In this document: in pieces, positions 1 to 6,069 of the stretch | Layout: each line of letters opens with the position of its first letter | Position numbering within the stretch: the stretch's first letter is position 1 | DNA from: JAVKSL01 sp039583695 | GTDB taxonomy: Bacteria; Actinomycetota; Acidimicrobiia; Acidimicrobiales; JAJPHD01 | Length of the DNA: 9,117 nucleotides | Direction of reading: 5' to 3' | NCBI GenBank assembly: GCA_039583695.1 | Contig: JAVKSL010000100.1 | Location: 1-9,117, forward strand | Notes under the pieces: model-generated | Told to the model about the DNA's origin: nothing | Seen by the model: only the letters and a program-made list of their open reading frames with translations | Databases searched by the model: none | Translations under genes and position numbers: made by a program

Positions 1-489
1 GAGCAGGCCCACCAGCTGTTCGCCTGCCAGGCCGGCCCTCTCGGAGGCGAGGCTTTGGCGGTCCTGTCCCGATGAGCGGTAGAAGCGCTCAGCCCGCGAG
101 TTCCCGGCCAACACCCACAGCACCGCCTCGGCGTGGCCGCGCTCGACCAGCCGCCGCCGGGCCTCCCCGACCAAGGCGGCCCCGACCCCCTGGCCCCACC
201 AAGACGGATCGACGTAGATCGCGTACAGCTCACCCGCGTCCTGCGCGTCAGCGTCCCGGGCTGACGCCACCGTCGCGAACCCGCAGATCACCCCCCCGGG
301 GACCGCGACCGTGGTCATGGGCCTGTCGAGTCCCTGGTCGGTGAAGGTGTAGCGCTTGGCCCGTTCAACTGGGTTGAGCCGGTCCAGATAGGCATCGGGC
401 AGCAGGCCTCGGTAGGCCGCCCGCCACGATCCGACGTGCACCTCCGCCACCGCAGCCTCGTCGCCCGGAACAGCCCTGCGTAACAGCAT
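1..489 (-). CDS. GNAT-family N-acetyltransferase, 3' end beyond the window
   Basis: This frame is open from an ATG at 489 to the left edge, giving 163 residues with no stop. The fold reads clearly as GNAT. The N-terminus MLLRRAVPGDEAAVAEVHV leads into SWRAAYRGLLPDAYLDRL (about 21-38), a common start of this family. Strand beta4 is ELYAIYVDP (87-95), followed by the acetyl-CoA pyrophosphate loop WGQGVGAALV (98-107, Q/RxxGxG/A type). A late N-S-R-A-E-R-F-Y segment (about 130-137) is typical of the helix that closes over the cofactor. GNAT enzymes transfer acetyl from acetyl-CoA to an amine; the substrate cannot be told here. After FYRSSG the expected glycine-tyrosine/arginine end is not recognisable, so the tail may be diverged or frameshifted. 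No clear ribosome binding site precedes the ATG. It is divergent from the next gene. Confidence 0.85.
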   Translation of the reverse strand, partial: MLLRRAVPGDEAAVAEVHVGSWRAAYRGLLPDAYLDRLNPVERAKRYTFTDQGLDRPMTTVAVPGGVICGFATVASARDADAQDAGELYAIYVDPSWWGQGVGAALVGEARRRLVERGHAEAVLWVLAGNSRAERFYRSSGQDRQSLASERAGLAGEQLVGLL

Positions 490-541
490 GGCTTTGAGCG
501 CCTTCGCCTCGTGGCACAACGGCTGGCCTGCGACTACGCTC

Positions 542-940
542 GTGGAGGTGAGGACGCCAAGCCATCGGAGATCCGGACGACGGAGCGTTGATAGCACTCA
601 TACTGCTCGTCTTGCTGCTGTGGCCGCCAGGGCGACGTACGTGGGTAGCGCCGAGCACAAGGACTACCTGTCCCCGGCTGGACCACCGCGCCTGCGGGCT
701 GACGCTACGAAGTGCGATCCTGAGCTCCACGGCGATTTCGAGTTGCTAACCGCCTGGCTCCGAGAGGCGATCTTGGCCGGCAACGTGGGCGCCCCGTGGG
801 AAGGCGACTTTCCTCGCTACGCGTGGGCGCTCCGCGGAGGTTCGTGGTTTGAGGCGCGTCTGGTGAACCTGGAGAGCGGCGAGTACAAGGGCTATCAAAT
901 ACTTGACTCCGAAAGGCCGACAGGATTGCCCGATGCCTGA
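542..940 (+). CDS. Small conserved protein, first gene of the ImmA-like operon
   Basis: The function is unknown. The frame is open from an ATG at 488, but that start would run into the divergent GNAT start at 489. I therefore prefer the GTG at 542 (132 residues); a GTG at 548 is equally possible, and no start has a convincing ribosome binding site. The protein has conserved-looking blocks: RLAAVAARATYVGSAEHKD (about 23-41), LRADATKCD, TAWLREAI, GAPWEGDFPRYAW (about 83-95), EARLVN and GEYKGYQI. I recall unnamed bacterial proteins with the same YVGSxEHK and GAPWExxFPRYVW blocks, but that is from memory and unsearched. It is aromatic-rich and compact, with no membrane segment or signal peptide. 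It overlaps the next gene by 8 bases (ATGCCTGA), so the two are probably translationally coupled and work together. Confidence 0.75.
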   Translation: MEVRTPSHRRSGRRSVDSTHTARLAAVAARATYVGSAEHKDYLSPAGPPRLRADATKCDPELHGDFELLTAWLREAILAGNVGAPWEGDFPRYAWALRGGSWFEARLVNLESGEYKGYQILDSERPTGLPDA

Positions 941-2237
941 TAGCTCGTCCTTCTTCCATTTCGAGTGGCAGCCCGCCGATTCAGGCGTTCGAGCGTCCGA
1001 GCTGGCCGCTACGTGGGCACGCCTGGACCTGAACGTCGACGGCAACTGTCCGACCATCGCCGAGGATCTTGCCACCGGGAGCATACGACGATCGATCTCC
1101 GTATCGTTGTACCCATTGGCCGAATGGATTACCTATAACTGGTGGGGCCTGCTCTTCGGTGTAGAGAAGGGGACCTTGCCAACCACCGGAGACGGGCACA
1201 ACCTTCGTGCCGCGGGTGACGGGTTCTGCTGGCCGAACGTGACGGTCCGTTCCGAAGGTGGGGGAACACGGCTCACCTGGCAGCCCGACACGGTCCGTCA
1301 AGCTGGATGGCCTATCCGGTTCCTGACCTCCGGGGCTGCCTGGGTGGAAACGGAACGCTTGCGAAGTTCTTTCGCTGGGTTGGTTGATGCGACGCTTGTC
1401 AGGCTGGGCGAAGCTGGTCTGGACGCCACAACCCTGTACAAAGAGTGGCAGGTGCTCAAAGAACTTGACGGCGAGGAGGTCGAGTTCTGCGAGGCATGCG
1501 GTCGTCTCGGGTTGGATCCGTTCGCTGAGGGCGCGACCTTTGCCGATGCGATTGAACAGGTGTTCCAGCGACTCGACGAGACGAACCGTGATGATCTCCT
1601 TGACGCCCTCGCCCCTGGCGAGCTCGGCCCGGCGCTGGCATGGGTAGCTGAGGCACAGGCCGCGGCTCGGCCGGACACTCTGAGGCAGGCTTCGGCTTTC
1701 TCAACCGACCTCGATGGTTTGCGAAAGGAGCTGGAGACCGACTCCGATCGCTTCGGGGAGCGGGCCTACCGGATCGGCTACCGGCAGGCGGGACTAGTGC
1801 GCCAGGCGCTTTCGCTCTCGCCAACGGAGCCTGTGCGTCTGGACCAACTACCAGTCGCCCAGGTGCAAGGCGTTGCCAAGGCTCCAAGCAGCTCTCTGCA
1901 AGGTGTGTCCGTTACCACCGACGATCGCGAGCACGCGAACCTCGCCTTGGGCTGGCCAGCCAGCCGCACCAGCCTGCTTTTCGCCAGTGCCCGATGCTTC
2001 TGGGGCCTTCTCTTCGACTCAGCGCACACGAACCTGTTCACCGATGCGCCATCTCGGCGCCAGCAGGTCTCACGTGCTTTCGCTGCCGAGCTTCTCGCCC
2101 CCGCAGAAGGCATCCGTGTTCTCACTGGCGGTCGCGGAGGACTGGCGTGGCCCTCTCCGGTGGCCGATCATTTCGGTGTTTCAGAGGTAGTGATCGAGCG
2201 ACAAATCCAGAACCGGCTCCTAGATCACAGGTCATGA
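933..2237 (+). CDS. Protein with a degenerate ImmA/IrrE-like C-terminus
   Basis: A 434-residue protein. The ATG at 933 is chosen over an upstream TTG at 903 because AGGA lies 7 bases before it (922-925) and it overlaps the upstream stop by 8 bases. The N-terminal third carries SLYPLAEWITYNWWGLLF (about 58-75) and, further on, a GDGFCWPN stretch. The middle is acidic and helical. The C-terminus has RQQVSRAFAAELLAP (about 376-390) and VADHFGVSEVVIERQIQN (about 410-427). These resemble the end of ImmA/IrrE-type metallopeptidase domains, where RAFAAELLxP follows the active-site helix. Where HExxH would be expected the sequence reads ASARCFWGLLF (about 351-361), so zinc-dependent proteolysis is unlikely. 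As far as I recall, relatives with this layout also lack HExxH, so the loss may belong to the family. The role may be regulation, sensing or defence together with its small partner; this is inference. Confidence 0.8.
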   Translation: MPDSSSFFHFEWQPADSGVRASELAATWARLDLNVDGNCPTIAEDLATGSIRRSISVSLYPLAEWITYNWWGLLFGVEKGTLPTTGDGHNLRAAGDGFCWPNVTVRSEGGGTRLTWQPDTVRQAGWPIRFLTSGAAWVETERLRSSFAGLVDATLVRLGEAGLDATTLYKEWQVLKELDGEEVEFCEACGRLGLDPFAEGATFADAIEQVFQRLDETNRDDLLDALAPGELGPALAWVAEAQAAARPDTLRQASAFSTDLDGLRKELETDSDRFGERAYRIGYRQAGLVRQALSLSPTEPVRLDQLPVAQVQGVAKAPSSSLQGVSVTTDDREHANLALGWPASRTSLLFASARCFWGLLFDSAHTNLFTDAPSRRQQVSRAFAAELLAPAEGIRVLTGGRGGLAWPSPVADHFGVSEVVIERQIQNRLLDHRS

Positions 2238-2254
2238 CCTGATTGCTGATTGCT
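2229..2254. repeat. Palindrome and short tandem repeat at the end of the ImmA-like gene
   Basis: AGGTCATGACCT (2229-2240) is a perfect 12-base palindrome that contains the TGA stop of the preceding gene. It is followed at once by GATTGCT twice in tandem (2241-2254). There is no T-run and no loop, so it is not a normal intrinsic terminator. It lies where the plus-strand operon meets the 3' end of the minus-strand pseudogene. Confidence 0.5.
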
Positions 2255-3097
2255 GAGTGACCAGCTGTGCGGTGCCACCGCCCGCATCCGGATCCGGCGC
2301 GTGCCAGCCACTGCCTCCGGGTCACGCGGCGAACCCCGGCCCCTCCGGCCCGGCCCCTCCTGCCCCGGTGGTGCCGGTCCGGCACGGGACCCGGGCGGCC
2401 ACATCCACGACACGCCGAGGAGGCCCTCGGCTATGTCGGTGTCGAGGGTGCCAGTCTGGCCAGGCAGCAGGCTGCTGTCTGGGCGGCGCACCCACAGCCC
2501 GCCCACCCGGTCGGGGTCACCTCCCATCGACCAGCCCTGGTCGTGGATCAGGTGGTGGTGCGCCCGGCACAGCGTGACCAGGTTGGAGCGGTCGGTGGGA
2601 CCTCCGTCGGCCCAGTGGACCCAGGTGATGGCACTGGGTCCCCCGGCTTGCCTGGCGGCCGGGGAAGCGACACGCCGCCCCGTCTCTTAGCCTGAGCACC
2701 GCTCCAACGACGCCGGTATCACCCTCGGCATCGGCGGCCAGTCGCCCGCTGATGCGCAGCATCGAGGCAGACCCGTCGCAGCCGTACTCGTGGTACCAGC
2801 GCAGCGAGCGAGTGGAGCGGGCCTTGGCGGCGGCGTCGTTACCCACCCGCACGTGACGCCTGGCAGCTCGGCGGGGCTCGGCCGGACTCCCACCGGGGCC
2901 TTGGCGGCCCAGGCGGCGTCGCTGTGGGGATCGGCCAGGCGACACAGCGGGCGCAGCTGGTCCATGGACAGCTCGCCCCGCTCGGCGGCCGCCGCGATCT
3001 CGGGCAGTGAAACCAGGGCCCTCGCCACCGCCGGCTCCGCCCGGGGGCTGCGGGGGTACAGCGAGTCGCTGAGCGCCATCCATCCCGCCATGTCGTT

Positions 3098-3125
3098 GGC
3101 CCCGTCCTGGCGGCCCCGTCCTGGC
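3098..3125. repeat. 14-bp tandem duplication that breaks the DUF222 frame
   Basis: The unit GGCCCCGTCCTGGC occurs twice with no gap (3098-3111 and 3112-3125). Deleting one copy rejoins DAVLDERQAWRQDGA to NDMAGWMALSD in a single frame on the minus strand. This lesion is therefore a +14 insertion, probably from replication slippage. Confidence 0.85.
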
Positions 3126-3353
3126 GCCAGGCCTGGCGCTCGTCGAGCACCGCGTCCATCGCCATCGCCTGGGCGTGAGCAGCGCGACAAAGCGCCACCA
3201 TCTGGGCCCGTGCACCGGCCAGCTCGTCGCTGGCGCAGCGCCGGTAGTGATCGAGGGAGCGCTGCGAGCCGGCCCCGGCGTCGCCAGCCTCGACCGGCGC
3301 GGCACCCCCGTCGCGAGCCCCCCGTCCGCCGCCCCGCCCCGCTCCCCATCTCG

Positions 3354-3371
3354 GAACATACGTTCAGACTA
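3354..3371 (-). promoter_or_regulatory. LexA (SOS) box over a probable leaderless promoter
   Basis: GAACATACGTTC (3354-3365) is a perfect palindrome of the actinobacterial LexA type (GAAC-N4-GTTC). On the minus strand a TAGTCT -10-like hexamer (3371-3366) ends six bases before the ATG at 3359, and the box covers those six bases and the start codon. This places the transcription start at or very near the ATG. LexA control of DUF222/13E12 genes is known in mycobacteria. Here the site sits in front of the decayed gene, and the TAG of the hexamer doubles as the tnpB stop codon. Confidence 0.7.
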
Positions 3372-4643
3372 CCACCTCGGTGTATCGGAGGCAACTCCAC
3401 CCAGGTCGCCCAAACGGGCGAGATTGATCGCGGCGTTGTCGTCTCTTTGATGGACGGCACCGCATTGCTCGCAGGTCCAGTGTTCGGACCAGCCGATATC
3501 TTGGACGCAGCCACAGCCGTGGCAGGTCTTCGACGACGGATACCACCGGTCGGCCACCACCAGGGTGCTCCCGTACCAGGGGCACTTGTAGGTGAGCTGG
3601 CGTCTCGGTTCCCCCAGTGCCGCGTCCGCGAGGCCCCTCCGGCGCGCACGGGCGCCGGGGAGGCCCTTTTGTCGCAGCATTCCACTCGCATCGAGTCCTT
3701 CCACCACCACCGTGCCGTGGGTCTTGGCAAGCCTGGTGGTGAGCATGTGGATGTGATGCGATCGGATGTTGGCCACCCGGGCGTGGATGGCCGAGATCTG
3801 TTGGTTGCTCCTGCGGTAGCGACGGGACCCCGGCGCCCTGCGGGAGCGCTGGCGGTTGAGCCGGCGCAGTTCGGCCAGGGAGCACTGGAGCGCTCTCGGG
3901 TTCGCCACCCGGTCGAGCACACCATCTCGGGTGGCCACGGTCGCCAGGCGCCGCACGCCCACGTCGACGCCGACGACATCCGCCGGGTCGACGACACCTG
4001 GCTGGATGGAACGGAGCACAGCCACCCGCACCGAGGCCATGATCCGGTCTCCCCGGCGCCGGAGGGTGATCGAGAGCACCTTTGCCCGGCCCTTTGCGAT
4101 CAGGCGCTCGATTCGTCGGGTGTTCTCCTGGGTCCGCACGGTGCCGATCACGGGGACTGTTAGGTGTCGCCGATCGGGCTCCACGCGCATGGCGCCGGTC
4201 GAAAAGGTGCAACGGTCCTGGTCGCGGCCCTTCTTCTTGAACCGCGGGAAGCCGATCCGCTTGCCTGCGAGCTTGCCGGACCGGCTCTTCTGCCAACGCC
4301 AGTAGCCATCGACAGCTCCTTTCACGCCGTCGGAGAACGCCTCCTTCGAGACCTCGGGCCACCACACCTTGTGTGTCTCGACATTCCGACAGACATCGTG
4401 CTTGTCCTGGTTCCAGCGCTTGCGCAGGCGGTAGTGGGAGGGGGCCGGGGACTCGACCCCCTCGACGTGATAGGTGACAAGGTCGGCCTTCAGCTGCTCG
4501 ACAGCCCAGTTGAAGGCCTTTCTCCGAGCACCGAAGTGCCTGTGAATGGAAACGAGCTGGTCTCCGGTAGGGTCGAGCGCGAACGAGAACGCCTGGACGA
4601 CCCAGCCCTCGGGAGGCTCGTACCTACGCGGCATGGCCGTCAC
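3369..4643 (-). CDS. tnpB: TnpB, IS607-type RNA-guided endonuclease, with an altered C-terminal tail
   Basis: A 424-residue TnpB, full length for the family. It starts with GTG at 4643, overlapping the tnpA stop by 20 bases; an ATG at 4634 is the alternative. The N-terminal wedge region contains ALDPTGDQL and the usual ARRKAFNWAV helix (39-48). The RuvC residues are present: D227 in VVGVDVGVRRLA, E315 in VVVEGLDASGM, and D401 in HQRDDNAAINLA. The zinc ribbon has C374 and C377 plus C391 and C394. TnpB proteins use an omega RNA, made from the element's 3' end, to cut DNA next to a short motif. Here homology ends at GDLGGVA (residue 418) and the last residues, SDTPRW, come from the sequence in front of the DUF222 gene. 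Its own tail and presumed omega RNA lie on the other strand at 4943-5393. Catalysis could remain, but guiding is doubtful. Confidence 0.9.
   Translation of the reverse strand: MTAMPRRYEPPEGWVVQAFSFALDPTGDQLVSIHRHFGARRKAFNWAVEQLKADLVTYHVEGVESPAPSHYRLRKRWNQDKHDVCRNVETHKVWWPEVSKEAFSDGVKGAVDGYWRWQKSRSGKLAGKRIGFPRFKKKGRDQDRCTFSTGAMRVEPDRRHLTVPVIGTVRTQENTRRIERLIAKGRAKVLSITLRRRGDRIMASVRVAVLRSIQPGVVDPADVVGVDVGVRRLATVATRDGVLDRVANPRALQCSLAELRRLNRQRSRRAPGSRRYRRSNQQISAIHARVANIRSHHIHMLTTRLAKTHGTVVVEGLDASGMLRQKGLPGARARRRGLADAALGEPRRQLTYKCPWYGSTLVVADRWYPSSKTCHGCGCVQDIGWSEHWTCEQCGAVHQRDDNAAINLARLGDLGGVASDTPRW
3390..3501 (-). repeat. 112-bp perfect inverted repeat, left copy (inside tnpB)
   Basis: The reverse complement of 3390-3501 is identical to 4943-5054 at every base. 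It encodes tnpB residues of about 381-418, including the second CxxC pair and the third RuvC aspartate. Flanking bases differ on both sides of both copies, so the repeat ends are exact breakpoints. Confidence 0.95.
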
Positions 4644-4942
4644 TTGCGCCGGTTGCCGCGGCCAAAGCCTTCTCGGCCCGGTGTCTGGCCGAGCGCTTGC
4701 CGTAGAGGCGGGCGCAGAACGAGGTGAGGATCTCGGTCATGTCTCGCACCAAGTCGTCGTCCACCTCAGTGGGGTCGACGACCACCAGTTCCCGGCTCTG
4801 AGCGGCCAGCGCAGCCTCCACGTACTCGACAGCGAACCTTGCGAAGCGGTCCCTGTGCTCGACGATGATTCGCGTCACTCCGGGGTCTTTGAGCAAGGCC
4901 AAGAACTTGCGGCGATGTCCGTTCAACGCCGAACCGACCTCG
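4624..4942 (-). pseudogene. tnpA: TnpA serine recombinase, 3' part only (IS607 type)
   Basis: About 105 codons of the C-terminal part of an IS607-type serine recombinase. The reading is LEVGSALNGHRRKFLALL, then VEHRDRFARF and YVEAALAAQSRELVVVD, ending with EVDDDLVRDMTEILTSFCAR and LYGKRSARHRAEKALAAA. The HRDRFAR arginine segment of the catalytic domain is present. The N-terminal MerR-like helix-turn-helix and the block with the nucleophilic serine (YARVSSxDQ in relatives) are absent, because homology stops exactly at 4942, where the inverted tnpB copy begins. An internal TTG or the AAC-GGA region could start translation, but the product cannot recombine DNA. It overlaps tnpB by 20 bases, the usual tnpA-tnpB coupling. 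Confidence 0.85.
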
Positions 4943-5054
4943 AGATATCGGCTGGTCCGAACACTGGACCTGCGAGCAATGCGGTGCCGTCCATCAAAGA
5001 GACGACAACGCCGCGATCAATCTCGCCCGTTTGGGCGACCTGGGTGGAGTTGCC
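4943..5054 (+). repeat. 112-bp perfect inverted repeat, right copy
   Basis: Identical, as reverse complement, to 3390-3501. It begins at AGATATCGG directly after the tnpA fragment and ends at GGAGTTGCC, after which the natural tnpB tail continues. The copies face each other across 1441 bases. Confidence 0.95.
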
Positions 5055-5174
5055 GCCCCGGTGAAGCGTGGAGCCGAACGTAAGGCCAGGACTCTCCTGG
5101 CAGTTGGCGAGGACACGCGAAAGGGAGGTCCGGCACCCGCCGGACCGATCAACCCCGAGAGGGGTGCGGCATGA
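4943..5174 (+). pseudogene. Orphan 3' end of tnpB with its natural tail
   Basis: The plus strand reads DIGWSEHWTCEQCGAVHQRD from 4944, then DNAAINLARLGDLGGVA, identical to the minus-strand TnpB. It continues into a basic 39-residue tail (APVKRGAERKARTLL to NPERGAA) and a TGA at 5172-5174. Such Lys/Arg-rich tails starting GxAVKRGAE are typical of actinobacterial TnpB proteins. This is therefore the original tnpB terminus, and the minus-strand copy has lost it. There is no start codon or N-terminal sequence in this frame, so no protein is expected. Confidence 0.85.
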
Positions 5175-5393
5175 GCCGGGCTCACCATCGCTCACTCAGC
5201 CGCAACGGTAGGGGCACACGTAGGCCGGGCGGCTATTGAGCCGCGAAAGAAATCTCACTTCGGGATGCCGACGTTGTCAGATCTGCGGAAGGCAATACCG
5301 GCGGCAGCGCTATCGCGAGTTGCCGTCGGGTCCCGCGCGGTCGAAGAACCCGTGCATGCGTGGAGTCTCCATGCGCGAGAACCGGGAGGTCCC
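5055..5393 (+). ncRNA. Candidate omega RNA and right end of the IS607-type element
   Basis: In TnpB elements the guide RNA arises from the tnpB 3' end and the right end, on the tnpB sense strand. This stretch is in the right place on the plus strand. It holds a hairpin GCGGCT-ATTG-AGCCGC (5229-5244), a near-palindrome around TGGAGTCTCCA (about 5358-5374), and finally CGGGAGGTCCC (5383-5393) with a short GGGA/TCCC stem, after which structure stops. The bases following 5393 would be the guide. Boundaries and function are inference; no RNA covariance model was run. No gene is seen between 5175 and 5458. Confidence 0.3.
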
Positions 5394-5458
5394 ATGCTCG
5401 CCCGTCTGGTCGATCACCGGGCGGGCCGTTCAGGAAAGGCAGCCGGCCTCCCTAGCGC

Positions 5459-5483
5459 GGTATCAATGTGATACCATGGGCCT
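5459..5483 (+). promoter_or_regulatory. Palindromic operator and -10 of the RHH/Doc operon
   Basis: GGTATCA-ATG-TGATACC (5459-5475) is a perfect inverted repeat with a 3-base centre. It overlaps a TACCAT -10-like hexamer (5472-5477), which ends six bases before the ATG at 5484. This is the expected site for repression by the ribbon-helix-helix antitoxin bound to Doc, and it implies a leaderless mRNA. No good -35 hexamer is visible. Confidence 0.65.
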
Positions 5484-5687
5484 ATGGCGATGACCCTGAG
5501 GCTCACCGATGAGGAACAGGCGGCCCTGCAGCAGAGGGCCGACCGCGACGGGATCTCGATGCAAGAAGCAGCCCGCCGAGCCGTCCGGGAGTACGTGGCG
5601 CGAGCCGAGCACCGCGACCGTGTCAGCCGCGCGGCCGAGCTTGTGACCGAGGCCCACGCCGAGGCTTTGGAGCGCCTTGGCCGGTGA
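5484..5687 (+). CDS. Ribbon-helix-helix antitoxin, partner of Doc
   Basis: 67 residues. The N-terminus MAMTLRLTDEEQAALQQRA gives the short DNA-binding strand and first helix of an RHH (CopG/Arc-like) fold. GISMQEAARRAVREYVARA follows as the turn and second helix. The C-terminal half (about 43-67) is charged and helical, and should wrap the toxin. It would neutralise Doc and repress its own operon through the palindrome just upstream. Translation starts at the ATG at 5484; a second ATG two codons later is possible. No ribosome binding site is needed if the mRNA is leaderless, as the -10 position suggests. The stop at 5685-5687 overlaps the toxin's TTG start by 11 bases, so the two are coupled. 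Confidence 0.85.
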   Translation: MAMTLRLTDEEQAALQQRADRDGISMQEAARRAVREYVARAEHRDRVSRAAELVTEAHAEALERLGR

Positions 5688-6069
5688 GCAAAGCGACGTC
5701 GAGTACCTCGACATCGGAGACCTCTTCGCCCTTGCCACGCAGCTCCTCGGTGACCCGCCTCCAATTCGCGATCTCGGTCTGCTCGGGTCGGCGGTCGCCC
5801 GGCCCGCCGCCAGCGCGTTCGGAGGGGATGCCTACCTTGACATCTGGCTCAAAGCGGCGGCCCTGCTGCAGTCGCTCGTGAAGAACCACCCTCTGGTCGA
5901 CGGCAACAAGCGCCTCGGGTGGCTGGCAACTGCCGTGTTCCTACAGCTCAACGGCGTGGAGGCAACCCGCGCCTCGAACGACGACGTGTACGACTTCGTG
6001 ATGGACGTGGCCGTCGGCCACCAATCTGTCGCCGAGATCGCCGACGACCTGCGTCGGATCGTCGAGTAG
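5677..6069 (+). CDS. doc: Doc-family (Fic fold) toxin
   Basis: 130 residues, the usual Doc size. The Fic/Doc core motif is HPLVDGNKR (71-79): the catalytic histidine, the acidic residue and the GNKR anion-binding loop. The upstream helix DAYLDIWLKAAALLQSLVKN and downstream GWLATAVFLQLNG are typical of Doc. The N-terminus has EYLDIGDLFALA. Doc proteins phosphorylate elongation factor EF-Tu and so stop translation, unlike AMP-adding Fic enzymes. All motif residues are present, so the toxin looks active. The TTG at 5677 is chosen because it overlaps the antitoxin stop and gives the family N-terminus; no better start exists before the conserved EYLD block. Confidence 0.9.
   Translation: MAGEQSDVEYLDIGDLFALATQLLGDPPPIRDLGLLGSAVARPAASAFGGDAYLDIWLKAAALLQSLVKNHPLVDGNKRLGWLATAVFLQLNGVEATRASNDDVYDFVMDVAVGHQSVAEIADDLRRIVE

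Larger units (their letters stand above)
2225..3359 (-). pseudogene. Decayed DUF222/13E12-type HNH endonuclease
   Basis: Pieces of one DUF222-HNH protein appear in order in different minus-strand frames. From the ATG at 3359 the reading soon changes frame to SLDHYRRCASDELAGARAQM and DAVLDERQAWRQDGA. A 14-base tandem duplication (3098-3125) then shifts the frame to NDMAGWMALSDSLYPRSP and ELSMDQLRPLCRLADP. A third frame gives RRAARRHVRVGNDAA and SMLRISGRLAADAEG. Nearly all of the region between this core and the CRFPG block is missing; by memory of the family about 170 residues should lie there. The HNH end follows in yet another frame: WVHWADGGPTDRSNL, TLCRAHHHLIHDQGW, then WVRRPDSSLL (2225-2650). 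Intact relatives are nucleases of unclear role, several of them under LexA control. This copy cannot give a working enzyme. Its promoter region is intact. Confidence 0.8.
3390..5400. mobile_element. Rearranged IS607-type element (tnpA fragment, tnpB, inverted right end)
   Basis: The element has a serine-recombinase tnpA followed by an overlapping tnpB, the IS607 gene order. tnpA (3' part) and tnpB read on the minus strand, but a second copy of tnpB codons 381-418 plus the natural tnpB tail reads on the plus strand at 4943-5174. The two copies form a perfect 112-bp inverted repeat. All four junctions are sharp. The simplest reading is a single plus-oriented element whose interior, from within tnpA to tnpB codon 418, was inverted with staggered breakpoints. 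The tnpA 5' part is missing. The left border is the break from tnpB homology at 3389/3390; the right border, near 5393, is inferred from the loss of element-like structure. Confidence 0.7.

Noticed and set aside
72..344. Plus-strand open frame of 90 codons
   Set aside because: Pro/Arg-rich antisense shadow of the GNAT gene, which has clear family motifs on the minus strand.
2250..2695. Plus-strand open frames over the HNH region
   Set aside because: They are antisense to the recognisable HNH motif and have no family-like pattern.
2790..4163. Plus-strand 457-codon open frame
   Set aside because: Antisense of DUF222 and tnpB; its length reflects high GC and the codon pattern of the real genes.
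3364..4365. Minus-strand 333-codon frame overlapping tnpB
   Set aside because: Out-of-frame shadow; all TnpB catalytic motifs are in the frame ending at 3369.
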